Source of the DNA: DATCDE01 sp038252405
GTDB lineage: Bacteria; Actinomycetota; Actinomycetes; Prado026
DNA: 64,000 bases
Direction: 5' to 3'
Assembly: GCA_038252405.1 (NCBI GenBank)
Contig: JBBSAJ010000003.1
Location: 85,138-149,137, forward strand
Shown here: positions 1-8,477 of the stretch, in pieces
Position numbering within the stretch: the first letter of the stretch is position 1
How the letters are laid out: the number at the start of each line of letters is the position of its first letter
Made by a program: the position numbers and the translations under genes
Notes under the pieces: generated by a model
The model's input: only the letters and a program-made list of their open reading frames with translations
Database searches by the model: none
What the model was told of the DNA's origin: nothing

Positions 1-705
1 GAGGTTCATCGACACCTGCGCCTGCCCGTCGACCTCGAGCCCGAGCGCCTTGACGTAGCGGAACCCGCCGCTCGACCCGCGCGCCGCCTTCGCGACGTCC
101 TTGGCGACCTGCAGGTTCTGCGAACCGCCAAGATAGACGTTGTACGCCACCAGGAAAGGCCGAGCGCCGATGATGGTCGCGCCGGCCGTGGGGTGGACGG
201 CATTGGGGCCGAAGTCGGGGACCCGGTCCGGGTTGGTCCCGATCGCGGTGCGCGCCAGCTCGAACTCGCCACGGCGGACGTCGGCCAGGTTCTGTCGGTC
301 CGGGCGGGTGGCCGCCCGCTCGTAGAGGAACACTGGGATGCCGAGCTCGTCACCGACCCGCCGGCCCAGCTCCCGGGCCAGCGCGACGCAGTCGTCCATC
401 GTGGCGCCCTCGAGCGGGATGAACGGACAGACGTCGGTGGCGCCGATCCGCGGATGCTCACCCTGGTGCGAGGTGAGGTCGATCAGCTCACGCGCCTTCG
501 CGATGCCTTTGAAGGCCGCCTGCACCGCGACGGACGACGGAGCGACGAAGGTGACGACGGTCCGGTTGTGGCTCGGGTCCGACGACACGTCGAGGACGGC
601 GACGTCGGCCACGCTGGCGATGGCGTCCCGGATGGCGGCGATGACCTCGGGGCGGCGCCCCTCGGAGAAGTTGGGGACGCACTCCACGAGCGGCACGACA
701 GCCAC
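1..705 (-). CDS. Glutamate formimidoyltransferase, 3' end cut off by the window
   Basis: This frame is open from the GTG at 705 to base 1 (235 codons) with no stop, so the C-terminus lies outside. The product begins MAVVPLVECVPNFSEG, the hallmark start of the formiminotransferase domain (FtcD N-domain family). It continues with HPRIGATDVCPFIPL, IPVFLYERAA and NAVHPTAGATIIGARPFLVAYN, all typical of the family. Known members transfer a formimino group from N-formimino-glutamate to tetrahydrofolate in histidine degradation. A second GTG at 696 is an alternative start. The neighbouring carboxylesterase is divergent and does not look functionally linked. The call is firm. Whether the protein is a stand-alone transferase or is fused to a cyclodeaminase cannot be seen. 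Confidence 0.9.
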   Translation of the reverse strand, partial: MAVVPLVECVPNFSEGRRPEVIAAIRDAIASVADVAVLDVSSDPSHNRTVVTFVAPSSVAVQAAFKGIAKARELIDLTSHQGEHPRIGATDVCPFIPLEGATMDDCVALARELGRRVGDELGIPVFLYERAATRPDRQNLADVRRGEFELARTAIGTNPDRVPDFGPNAVHPTAGATIIGARPFLVAYNVYLGGSQNLQVAKDVAKAARGSSGGFRYVKALGLEVDGQAQVSMNL

Positions 706-828
706 CCTACAAGCCGGACGATCCCCGAGGACGGCCGATCAAGAGGTGCCGGGAAGCCAGTCGGCAAGCAGGCCGCCGACCTGGCCAGGCTGTGACACGA
801 TCAAGTCCACCGACCTGCGGAGGATGCG

Positions 829-2313
829 ATGGACCCGGTGGTTTCCCTGGCGCAAGGGCAGCTGCGCGGCACGCAGATGGACGGGGCGCTGTCCTTCAAG
901 GGCATCCCGTACGCAGCGTCCCCGTTCGGAGCCAAGCGTTTTGCGGCACCCGGGGCGGCGCCGTCGTGGGACGGCGTTCGGGATGCCGTGGACTACGGCC
1001 CGACCGTTCCCAAGCCGCCGTACCCCAGCCCGATCGACCAGCTGCTGCCGGAACCGGTCATCCCCGGCGAGGACTGTCTGAACCTCAACGTCTGGACCCC
1101 GGCTCTCGACGCGGGCCGCCATCCGGTGCTGGTGTGGATCCACGGTGGCGCGTTCGTCAACGGTAGCGGGGCGGTCAGCGCCTACGACGGGTCGAGGTTC
1201 GCTCGTGACGGCGTCGTGTGCGTGACGATCAACTACCGGCTCGGCGTCGACGGCTTCGGACTCATCGACGGGGCGCCAGCCAACCGTGGTCTGCTCGACC
1301 AGGTCGCCGCTTTGCGGTGGGTGCGCGACAACATCACCTCTTTCGGGGGCGATCCGGACGCGGTGACCGTCGCTGGCGAGTCGGCCGGCGCGATGAGTGT
1401 GACGACGCTGTTGTCGATGCCCGCGGCTGCGGGTCTCTTCCGACGTGCGATCGCGCAGAGCGGCGCGGGGCACAACGTCCTGCCGGCGTCGACCGCCGCG
1501 AGCGTGACCGCGGCCCTCGCCGATCGGCTTGGTGTCCAGGCGACGGTGGACGGGTTCGCGGCGGTTCCCGTTGCCGGGCTCGTCGCCGCCCAGGCCGAGC
1601 TGTCAGCGAGCATCGCGGCCGTGCCGAACCCGGCCGTGTGGGGCGAGATCGCCACCCACATGATGGCCTTCGAGCCGGTCATCGACGGGGAGGTCGTCCC
1701 GGCCCGGCCGATCGACCGGCTGGCCGAAGGGGCCGGCACCGACGTGGATGTGCTGATCGGCACCAACTCCGACGAGCACGCGCTGTTCCTCGTCCCCAGC
1801 GGCATCGTCGACCTGGTCAACGATGCCGTGCTGGCGATGGCGCTCATGCTGGTCGGGGCAGATGCAGGCGCCGTCGCAGCCACCTACCGCGCGGCCCAGC
1901 CGGACGCCTCACCCGGTGAGATCATGATCGCCGCGGTCGGAGACTGGTTCTTCCGCGTGCCGGCGATCCGCGTGGCCGAGGCTCGGTTGGCCCACGGTGC
2001 CGAGACCCACGTCTACGAGTTCGGCTGGCGCTCGCCACAGTTCGGTGGCCGGCTCGGTGCCTGCCACGCCCTCGAGATCGGATTCGTCTTCGACAACCTC
2101 CACGACCGCTCCGGTGAGCCACTGGCCGGGTCTGCGCCCCCACAGGTGCTGGCCGACGAGGTGCACGGCGCGTGGGTGGCCTTCGTCAAGTCCGGCGATC
2201 CGGGCTGGGCCCCCTACGGGGACGACCGGACCGTTCGTCGGTTCGGCAGCCCGAGCGAGACCGTGATCGACCCTCGCTCCGCCCAGCGCCAGGCCTGGGA
2301 CGGCGTCCGCTGA
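829..2313 (+). CDS. Type B carboxylesterase / para-nitrobenzyl esterase family
   Basis: The 494-residue alpha/beta hydrolase of the carboxylesterase type B family hydrolyses carboxylic ester bonds and probably acts in the cytoplasm, since no signal peptide is visible. The start is the ATG at 829, preceded by GGAGGATGCG. Family landmarks appear in order: FKGIPYA near the N-terminus, EDCLNLNVWTP around residue 85, the oxyanion-hole segment VWIHGGAF around 103, and the nucleophile elbow GESAGA with Ser near 185. The acid lies in the NSDEH region and the histidine in CHALEIGFVF near 413. The length fits the family. The true substrate is not predictable from sequence. The gene stands alone between a divergent transferase gene and a remnant region. 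Confidence 0.9.
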   Translation: MDPVVSLAQGQLRGTQMDGALSFKGIPYAASPFGAKRFAAPGAAPSWDGVRDAVDYGPTVPKPPYPSPIDQLLPEPVIPGEDCLNLNVWTPALDAGRHPVLVWIHGGAFVNGSGAVSAYDGSRFARDGVVCVTINYRLGVDGFGLIDGAPANRGLLDQVAALRWVRDNITSFGGDPDAVTVAGESAGAMSVTTLLSMPAAAGLFRRAIAQSGAGHNVLPASTAASVTAALADRLGVQATVDGFAAVPVAGLVAAQAELSASIAAVPNPAVWGEIATHMMAFEPVIDGEVVPARPIDRLAEGAGTDVDVLIGTNSDEHALFLVPSGIVDLVNDAVLAMALMLVGADAGAVAATYRAAQPDASPGEIMIAAVGDWFFRVPAIRVAEARLAHGAETHVYEFGWRSPQFGGRLGACHALEIGFVFDNLHDRSGEPLAGSAPPQVLADEVHGAWVAFVKSGDPGWAPYGDDRTVRRFGSPSETVIDPRSAQRQAWDGVR

Positions 2314-2350
2314 CCTGATGACCTCACGTCGTCGGCGACGGGACGAGAAC

Positions 2351-2727
2351 CTACTGGCTGATATCCGACAGCCACCTTTTCGCATCTCGGGGAGTGCGCA
2401 GTCGGACCCAGCTGGCCCGAGAGTCGGCCGCGCTGGCCTCCTCATAGTCATGGCGGTAGCCCCGGTGCTGGGTCCAGGACCACAGCAGGACGTTCTCCCG
2501 CCGGTCGGTGTTCATCAGCGACGCCCAGCTCTCCCGGTTGCCGTTCCACAGCTCTCGTCGAAGCACCACCCGGCTCAGGGTTCGCCGGACGACTCGAGGG
2601 AAGACCACGCTCCTGGGGTAGTCGAACCACACGCTAGCTGGCGCGCCAGGCTGGTCTTGCCGGAGCCGCTGTTGCCAACGACGCAGATCCTGGCCGGCCC
2701 GCCGTCGCGCCCTCCGCGGCTTGTCAC
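2351..2727 (-). pseudogene. P-loop adenylate-kinase-like ATPase with the middle deleted
   Basis: Two halves of one family sit in adjacent frames. The upstream half starts at the GTG at 2727, overlaps the stop of the preceding hydrolase gene (GTGA), and reads RICVVGNSGSGKTSLARQLA, a complete Walker A. The frame then breaks near 2632-2645. The downstream half continues in another frame as VWFDYPRSVVFPRVVRRTL and RELWNGNRESW and ends at the TAG at 2351. Intact P-loop kinase-like proteins of this type carry roughly 60 more residues between these two motifs. The simplest reading is an internal deletion that also shifted the frame. It is almost certainly non-functional. The original substrate is unknown. 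Confidence 0.8.
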
Positions 2728-3680
2728 AGGGACTGCAGGAAGCCGATCAACCCGGGAAAGTAGTGCTGCGGGTCGTCGAACTGGGACAGGTGGCTGCCGT
2801 CGGGGCAGTGCAGGTAGGAGCCCCGGGGCAGCTGCTCGGACATCCACCGCATGTGCGCCGGGTCCATCGTGTCGTGGGTGGCGCCGATGACCAGGGTCGG
2901 CACGTCGACGTCCTTCAGGTCGGCCGAGCGGTCCCAGTGCTCGAGGGTCCCGCTCATCCCAAGCTCGCTGGGCCCCTGCATCGGCACGTAGATCGCCGGG
3001 TTGATGTGGGCGAGCGACCGGACCACCGGGTCGGGCCACTCTTCCAGCGGAAGCCGACAGACGTGCAGCGTGTAGTGGTGCTCCATGAGGAGCTCCTCAT
3101 ACCGCGGGTTGTCGGTGGTGCCATCCGCCTCGAACTGCTTGATCTCCGCTAGCACGGCCTGGTCCATGGCTGGCATAAGGACTTCGGTGGCGTACTCGTT
3201 GTACAGACGCGAGCTCGACATCATGTTGGAGATCACCAGGCCCTTGAGGTGCTCCTGGTGGTGGACTGCGTACTCCATCGCGAGCAGGCCGCCCCAGGAC
3301 TGCCCCAGCAGCACGAAGCTGCTTGCGTCCAGGCCGAGCGCAAGTCGGACCTGCTCGACCTCGTCGACGAACCGGCCCAAGTCCCACAATGACGGGTCGT
3401 CGGGCTGGTCACTGCGGAACGAGCCAAGCTGGTCGTAGTAGTAGTACTCGATGCCAGCACCAGGGAACCAGACGTCGAAGCACTCGTAGAGCTCGTCTGT
3501 CGCTCCGGGACCGCCGTGCAGGAGAAGCACCTTGAGGTCCGGGTTGGTGCCGACCCGTTTCGTCCACACGCGAAAGTCGCCGCTCGGCGTGCTGATCGGC
3601 ACCATCCGCGACCCGCCCGAGAGCACGTCTCGCGGGTCCCAGTCGGAGGTGTCGTAGTACGTCTCAGGTGGGTGCCCCAT
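2724..3680 (-). CDS. Proline iminopeptidase-like alpha/beta hydrolase
   Basis: The 318-residue protein matches the proline iminopeptidase/tricorn-interacting F1 branch (S33 family) of alpha/beta hydrolases, which remove N-terminal proline or act on similar small amides. Visible landmarks are the oxyanion motif HGGPGAT, the nucleophile elbow GQSWGG, a late Asp in VIGATHDTMD and a C-terminal His in CPDGSHLSQ. The frame is open up to 3905, but homology begins at the ATG at 3680 (MGHPPETYYD), so that start was chosen. Its stop overlaps the start of a P-loop gene now destroyed by deletion, which suggests a former two-gene operon. The gene looks intact although it lies among remnants. Confidence 0.85.
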   Translation of the reverse strand: MGHPPETYYDTSDWDPRDVLSGGSRMVPISTPSGDFRVWTKRVGTNPDLKVLLLHGGPGATDELYECFDVWFPGAGIEYYYYDQLGSFRSDQPDDPSLWDLGRFVDEVEQVRLALGLDASSFVLLGQSWGGLLAMEYAVHHQEHLKGLVISNMMSSSRLYNEYATEVLMPAMDQAVLAEIKQFEADGTTDNPRYEELLMEHHYTLHVCRLPLEEWPDPVVRSLAHINPAIYVPMQGPSELGMSGTLEHWDRSADLKDVDVPTLVIGATHDTMDPAHMRWMSEQLPRGSYLHCPDGSHLSQFDDPQHYFPGLIGFLQSL

Positions 3681-3799
3681 CGCCGCAATGTAGCCCGGAC
3701 AGAAGGCCCGCGGCTGGCGTCGCGCCAACATGGTCGGTTGCCGGACCAAAGCCCCGCTGTTGCGGGTCCAGTGCCAGTGCGCGACGTGGTCGCGCGGCC

Positions 3800-4262
3800 G
3801 CGTACTGGACGACGTTCCACCACGATCCGGCCCGTACCGGTCTGGCCACCGGCCTCCCAGCGTTCGGCTCCGCAGGGTCGTGGCCGCGACCGAGAACGAC
3901 AGCATCTACGCCTTGGACGCAGCCACCGGTGCGGTGCTGTGGCGCCAGCACATCGGGACGCCGGCGACCCTCGCGCAGCTGCCCTGCGGCGACATCAACT
4001 CCCTCGGCATCACCAGCACCCCGGTGTATGACCCGGCGACTGGCCGGGTGTTCGCGCTGGCCGAGACCTCGGGCGGTGGGCACCTGCTCGTGGGGTCGAC
4101 GTCGCGACCGGGCGGGTCGCCGTTCGGGCGCCCGTCACGCTTTCGCGCGGCGTGCAGCCGGCGTTCCAGCAGCGCGCGGCGCTGGCGCTGGTTGACGGGC
4201 GCGTCTACATCCCATTCGGCGGCCTGTACGGCGGCTGCGGAAGCTACGTCGGGTACATAGAC
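3800..4262 (+). pseudogene. Remnant of a PQQ-type beta-propeller repeat protein
   Basis: Pieces of one protein are spread over three frames. WTTFHHDPARTGLATGLP lies in the first frame. VVAATENDSIYALDAATG, VLWRQHIGTPAT and SLGITSTPVYDPATGRVFAL lie in a second. QPAFQQRAALALVDGRVYI followed by PFGGLYGGCGSYVGYI lies in a third. These are the blade motifs of outer-cell or secreted PQQ-like (YVTN/PQQ) beta-propellers. Neither the N-terminal export signal nor the C-terminal half is present. At least two frameshifts and a truncation make this a pseudogene. The fragment ends near 4262, where the opposite-strand helicase remnant takes over. Confidence 0.75.
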
Positions 4263-4340
4263 GACTCTTCGAGTCCATGCCGGTCGTCTAAGGCCGGCAT
4301 CTCGCCGAGTATCAGCGGTGCCGAGCCCTGGCCGGCGGTC

Positions 4341-5637
4341 CTACCAGCCAGGCTCGGTGAGGCGGATGAAGGCGCCCAGCTCGGCGAGGCCGTTCGGGGA
4401 GTGGGGCAGGTAGTCGGTGAGCAGCGGTGAGCGCAGCACGATCGTGGCCCATTGCCCGCGGGACACGGCGACGTTGACCCGGTTGCGGGAGAGTAGGAAC
4501 TCCATTCCTCGCGGCACGTCAGCCGGTGAGGACGCCGCCATCGACACCATGACCACCGGCGCCTGTTGGCCCTGGAGCTTGTCGACCGTCCCGACCCGGA
4601 CCCCGGCAAGGCCGGCGCGCGTGAGCTCACTACGCAGCAACGCCACCTGCGCGTTGTAGGCCGCGACCACCAGCAGGTCGCTCTGCGCGAGCGGCCGTGG
4701 GGCGGGGCCCTCCTCCGGGGCGGTCCACGGTAGGCCGGTGAGCTGGTGCACGAGCTGGACGATCCGGGCGGCCTCCTCAGGTGACGCGACCGCGTTCCCC
4801 TGGTGGTCAACCTCGACGACGTGCAGCCCGGGTTCGAGTCCATCCAACCGGCGGGCATCGGTGGCGGCCTCGTGGGAGTGCAGCCGGCCGTCGTAGGCGA
4901 GCACGGAGACCCGTTCGCACAGCGACCGGTGCATGCGCCAGGTCTTCTTCAGGAAGTACCCGCGCGCCGGCGGGAGGGTGGCGTGCCCCTCGTTGAGCCA
5001 GCCGAGCGCGAATTCGTTGACGGGTTGGGGGTGGGTGCCCTGGCTGACCTGCGGCAGCTGCTGCGGGTCGCCGAGCAGCAGCAGCCGTTGCGCGGCGACC
5101 GACACCGCGAGGGTGTTCGCCAGGGCGAACTGACCGGCCTCGTCGATCACGAGCAGGTCGAGCTGACCCCGACCCACCCGGTTGAGGTTGGTGAAGCCCC
5201 AGGCGGTGCCCCCGACGAGGCAACCCTCGACATGGTCGGCGAGGAAGCCGGCGAGCTGGTTTGCCGTGTGCAGCGCGGTCCACCGAGGGACATCGGCGTG
5301 CTTGGGCTCCTTGCCGACCTGCTCCCCCGGCAGGCCCGCGTCGACCGCGGCGTCCAGGAAATGCTCAACGACGGCATGGGACTGAGCCACCACGCCGACC
5401 CGCCAGCCGCGTTCGACGAGGGCTTTCACCACGCGGGCGCCGACGTAGGTCTTGCCGGTGCCGGGTGGGCCCTGCACGGCGACGTAGGAGCAGTCGAGGT
5501 CGGCGATCGCCGCGGTGAGGGCCTCGAGGACGCCGTCAGGACCGTCCCCGACCGGCGGAAGCCCACCGGCGAGGGTGCGGGGCGGGACCCTGCCGAGCAC
5601 GTCGAGCCCGGGCTGCGGACCCAGGCCCGAGCTGAGG
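4341..5637 (-). pseudogene. Helicase half of a RecB-nuclease/SF1 helicase, 5' truncated
   Basis: About 430 codons encode a complete superfamily 1 (DNA2/NAM7-like) helicase region. Walker A is QGPPGTGKTYVGARV, Walker B is LLVIDEAGQFALA, followed by LLLGDPQQLPQ, then the C-terminal motifs GTVDKLQGQQAPVV and NRVNVAVSRGQWATIVL, ending at 4341. Relatives (TM0106-type fused RecB-like nuclease/helicases) are over 1000 residues long with a nuclease and linker before this part. Here family-like sequence stops near 5637, and the open frame upstream to 5765 reads as low-complexity antisense of another fragment. I infer a truncated, probably dead gene. A stand-alone helicase from an internal start cannot be excluded. 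Confidence 0.7.
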
Positions 5638-5649
5638 GTTGCTTGGATC

Positions 5650-5787
5650 CATCTACCACGCGAAGCTGCCGGATACGTCAACGTGCGCTCCCGCAGTGGC
5701 GGCATCACGGTGCTGGAAGAGGACGACTTCTTCCACAACCGCACCCTGGTCAGCCTGAACGACACCTCGCACCTTGCAGGCGTATAG
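5650..5787 (+). pseudogene. Unidentified 3' coding scrap
   Basis: A 46-codon stretch ending at the TAG at 5785-5787 has strong G/C bias at third positions and a protein-like composition, with EAAGYVNVRSRSGG, LEEDDFFHNRT and LVSLNDTSHLAGV. It begins abruptly next to the truncated helicase with no start codon of its own. I do not recognise the family. The opposite strand here reads as serine-rich low complexity, so this strand is the coding one. It is best read as the 3' end of a lost gene. Confidence 0.45.
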
Positions 5788-5855
5788 CCCAGGAAACGAC
5801 CGACCCGGCAGGGGCGCGCCGATCGGTGCGCTGCCGGTAGCGCGGTGCTCCTACT

Positions 5856-6003
5856 TCATCGGGCGTGGCCGTCGGCCGCGTCGAGGGTCTGGGCAAGCAG
5901 GACAGCGATGGTCATCGGTCCGACCCCGCCGGGGACGGGTGTGATGTGTGAGGCTCGTTCAGCCGCGGCGGCGAACTCCACGTCGCCTGCCGAACCTGGC
6001 AGG
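5856..6003 (-). pseudogene. folD: 3' stub of folD (methylene-THF dehydrogenase/cyclohydrolase)
   Basis: On the minus strand, about 48 codons read GSAGDVEFAAAAERAS, then HITPVPGGVGPMTIAVLLAQ and TLDAADGHAR, with a TGA at 5856. The PVPGGVGPMT block is the conserved C-terminal signature of FolD. Everything upstream of roughly 6003 is missing, and the neighbouring sequence belongs to the promoter region of the antitoxin gene. This is a truncated remnant. FolD is normally essential or redundant, so a complete copy is expected elsewhere in the genome. The first gene in the window is also a folate-dependent enzyme, but no functional link can be shown. Confidence 0.8.
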
Positions 6004-6082
6004 GTGTGATGAAGGTGCAGAACTCACGGACATCCGGCCTGCCGGCAGCAGCAGACTTGCGAGACGGTGGCAGCAGTCGGAT

Positions 6083-6131
6083 GGTTGACAGGGTTGACGC
6101 GCGGGGTACAGTTGCGGTTGACAGGGTTGAC
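6083..6131 (+). promoter_or_regulatory. Promoter and duplicated operator-like sites of the RES toxin-antitoxin pair
   Basis: The 16-bp sequence GGTTGACAGGGTTGAC occurs twice, at 6083-6098 and 6116-6131, 33 bp apart (about three helical turns), just upstream of the antitoxin start. TTGACA at 6085-6090 followed 16 bp later by TACAGT at 6107-6112 forms a good sigma-70-type promoter. Each repeat itself contains two TTGAC half-units. The arrangement fits autoregulation by the HTH antitoxin, but this is inference from spacing and position. Confidence 0.6.
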
Positions 6132-6146
6132 ATGAGGGGAGTCCAG

Positions 6147-6764
6147 ATGCCATCGCAGCGAGCCGGCGTGGTCGCCACGCGAGCGCGGACCCGACCGACG
6201 GTGGCCGACGACCCGGTCGCCCGACTGACGGCCGCGCTGCCGACCCTGCCGCGCAGCCACGTCAGCCTGATGGCGGAGATGCTGCGCGAGCTTACCCGGC
6301 GCGACCCGCAGGGGACTGTGCTCGAGCGCAGCGACGACCTGCAGCGGCTCGCCGAGCAGGCAGCCGACCGCATCGTCGATGCGGCTGATGTCTGGGTCGA
6401 GCACCTCGGCGAGTTCTACGACACCTCCGGGGTGGCCGAGCTGCTGGCCCCGGCCGGCGAGAGGATCAGCCGGCAGGCGGTCCACAAGCGCAAGGGGCTG
6501 CTGGCGCTGACGACTGGGGACGGCAAGACCGTGTACCCGGCGTTCCAGTTCCGCGCTCGGCGCCCGGCGCCCGGGCTGGCCGAGGTGCTGGCCCTGCTGC
6601 CCGAACGGCTGGTGTCCGCGTGGACGGTCGCGTCGTGGCTGCGCACTCCGGATGCCGACCTGGACGGCCAGGCGCCGATCGACGTGCTGTTCGAGTCCGG
6701 CCCAGAGGGCCGCGCCGCGGTGCGCACCGCCGCCCGGGACTGGGCGGCCGCCCTCAGCCGATGA
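6147..6764 (+). CDS. Xre/MbcA-like antitoxin of a RES-domain toxin-antitoxin pair
   Basis: The 205-residue protein is encoded immediately before a RES toxin, and its stop overlaps the toxin start (ATGA). The frame is open from 6006, but the ATG at 6147 has a good ribosome site (AGGGGAG) and lies downstream of the predicted promoter. A helix-turn-helix is suggested around GVAELLAPAGERISRQAVHK. The C-terminal third (LPERLVSAWTVASWLRTPD, IDVLFESGPEG) resembles the DUF2384/ParS-type toxin-binding domain of Xre-RES systems. In that family the antitoxin neutralises the toxin and represses the operon. Assignment rests mainly on operon context plus the domain resemblance. Confidence 0.75.
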   Translation: MPSQRAGVVATRARTRPTVADDPVARLTAALPTLPRSHVSLMAEMLRELTRRDPQGTVLERSDDLQRLAEQAADRIVDAADVWVEHLGEFYDTSGVAELLAPAGERISRQAVHKRKGLLALTTGDGKTVYPAFQFRARRPAPGLAEVLALLPERLVSAWTVASWLRTPDADLDGQAPIDVLFESGPEGRAAVRTAARDWAAALSR

Positions 6765-7393
6765 GCCTGGGACCGCCGCCGGCCGACCTGACGGGGTTCC
6801 CCCTGCGACCATCGAGGCGCGCCCCGCGGACGCTGTACCGGCTGTACTGGCATCGCAACCGAGCGGGCGCGCTGAACTCGGCCTGGAACTTCACCAGCGA
6901 CCCTCCGGGGGCCAACCGCTTCGACCTGCCGGCCCCCGCCGGCACCTGCTACTGGTCGGACGTCGCCTACGGCGCGTTCGTGGAGGTCTTCCGCGGGCTG
7001 CGGGTGATCGACCCGTCGGACGTCGACCGGCGCCGGTTGTTCGTCGCCACCCCGCCGGGCCTGCGCCTGGCCGACACCACGGCCCCGCGTGCCTACTCCT
7101 TCGGCGTCACCGTCGAGCTGCCCGCCGTCACGCCGTACGACCTGCCGCAGCAGTGGGCGACACGGCTGGCCAGCCTGGGCGTGGACGGGCTGGTCGCGCT
7201 GTGCCGGCACGACCCCAGCGGGCACGCCCGCACCGTTGCGATCTTCGGGCGGGCCGGCACGCCCGTCCGCCGCGCCCGATGGCGAGTCCGGCGCACCAGG
7301 ATGGACCGCGATCCGACGCTGACGGCGGACCTGCGCCGGCTCGGCGTGCGGACGGTCCCCATCCCGTTCAGCGTGCCGACCGTGCGACCGTAG
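6761..7393 (+). CDS. RES-domain toxin (NAD+-depleting family)
   Basis: This 210-residue RES-family protein starts at the ATG at 6761, which overlaps the antitoxin stop. Family features are TLYRLYWHRNRAGALN near the N-terminus (R-Y core), WNFTSDPPGANRFDLP, CYWSDVAYGAFVEVF in the middle and DGLVALCRHD late. Characterised RES toxins such as MbcT degrade NAD+ (phosphorolysis or hydrolysis) and arrest growth until bound by their antitoxin. The gene looks complete and undisrupted. It sits directly after a region of decayed genes, a common location for mobile toxin-antitoxin modules. Which NAD+ reaction it would catalyse is not predictable. Confidence 0.8.
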   Translation: MSLGPPPADLTGFPLRPSRRAPRTLYRLYWHRNRAGALNSAWNFTSDPPGANRFDLPAPAGTCYWSDVAYGAFVEVFRGLRVIDPSDVDRRRLFVATPPGLRLADTTAPRAYSFGVTVELPAVTPYDLPQQWATRLASLGVDGLVALCRHDPSGHARTVAIFGRAGTPVRRARWRVRRTRMDRDPTLTADLRRLGVRTVPIPFSVPTVRP

Positions 7394-7890
7394 CGCCGCT
7401 GAACCCCCTGCTGTCGGGGCCAGGCAGGTACCGAACTGACACCCCTACGGCCGGAACATTGCGACGTGGCGCCAGGTCGCGGAGGTGGAAGACCGGAGCG
7501 CTGGGTGCCGATGGACTGAGGGCACCGCCCGCGAGGGGCACGGCCGTACCCCAGCCCAGGGGCCAGGCGCCCGGGAAGCCGCCCGGGGCAATGAGCCACC
7601 ATCGATCACAGCACCCCGCCGAACTCAGCGGGCCGCGGCAAACGGGGTTCCCATGGGGCGTCGAAGTGTCTTGAGGCTGTCGCTGTGGGCCGCTGCCAGC
7701 CGCGCCCTTCACGTAACGGTGGGAAGGCCACTGACACGGGATCGGAGCCGTACTCGGGTACCCCTGCCCCGCTCGCTCCGGTCATCAGTTTGGACAGTGC
7801 TCCACCCTGCGCCCGGCGCACACCGACGTGCCGGTAGGTGCGGTCGGTGGGTCGGCCAAGCGCGCTGCTCAGACTGCTCCCTGCCGTCCC
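7394..7890. other. About 500 bp with no recognisable gene
   Basis: This stretch lies between the RES toxin stop and the stop of the minus-strand orphan gene. Open frames exist on both strands but lack consistent third-position bias and resemble no family I know. I see no tRNA-like fold or long repeat. It may be decayed sequence continuous with the remnant-rich region to its left. Confidence 0.5.
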
Positions 7891-8402
7891 TCACTGAGGA
7901 CGGGAGTCGCTGCGACGGACCCAAGTGAACCCGTGAGTAGGCGAGATGAGTCCAGCCTCGAGCGGACCACCGACGGTCTCCATCTCCGCCTGGGTCATCT
8001 GACGCAGCACCTGAAGACCAACCAGCGCCTCCGCGACACCTGCCAGGTTGGCTGCAGGCAGGGAGGCGACAGTGCCGATCATGGGGCGCACGAAGTTCTC
8101 CCAGGACAACTGCTCGAAGTCGTCATCCAGCGACTTGTGCGCCTGGCTTTCCAGCGCCGTCACTACCTCACGTCGGTCCGCATCGTCAAGCCCACTCCGA
8201 AGCTCTTCCAGCGTGGCGTTCAATCGATCATGCGCCTGACTCAGGAACGAGGGGTGGTACGCGCGAAGGAAGGTGCGGACCGCCTCGGTCGTTCCATAGG
8301 GAAGGAAGGTGCCAGGCAGATCTGGCTCCCTCCCGGTCAGCACGGACCGCAAGCGGGGGGCTCGGCCGCCACCGCGCGGCTCTCCCGCTCGTCGACCATC
8401 AC
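7891..8402 (-). pseudogene. Unidentified protein, probable frameshift near its N-terminus
   Basis: The main frame runs from about 8352 to the stop at 7891 and reads like a real protein: VLTGREPDLPGTFLPYGTT, FLRAYHPSFLSQAHDRLN, LSWENFVRPMIGTVASLP and GGPLEAGLISPTHGFTWVRR. It has no good start, only a TTG at 8352. A well-placed start exists in another frame: GTG at 8402 or ATG at 8399 after AAGGAGGCGGGAGC, giving MVDERESRAVAAEPP before a stop. The two frames would join cleanly if one C were restored in the run of six C at 8355-8360. Either the gene is broken by this indel or there is a sequencing error. The function is unknown. Confidence 0.55.
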
Positions 8403-8423
8403 GCTCCCGCCTCCTTCACTGAG

Positions 8424-8457
8424 GAGGCCCCCACCCCCGGCCGGGAGTGGGGGCCTC
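8424..8457 (-). terminator. Strong hairpin downstream of nrdJ
   Basis: GAGGCCCCCAC (8424-8434) and GTGGGGGCCTC (8447-8457) form a perfect 11-bp stem with a 12-nt loop, between the nrdJ stop and the next minus-strand gene. No U-run follows, as is usual in high-GC actinomycetes. A terminator for nrdJ is likely. Confidence 0.6.
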
Positions 8458-8477
8458 ACTGCCCATCTATCTCTTCT

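Noticed and set aside
6006..6146. N-terminal extension of the antitoxin from the first ATG in frame.
   Set aside because: It would translate through the promoter and the duplicated operator. The ATG at 6147 has a clear ribosome site.
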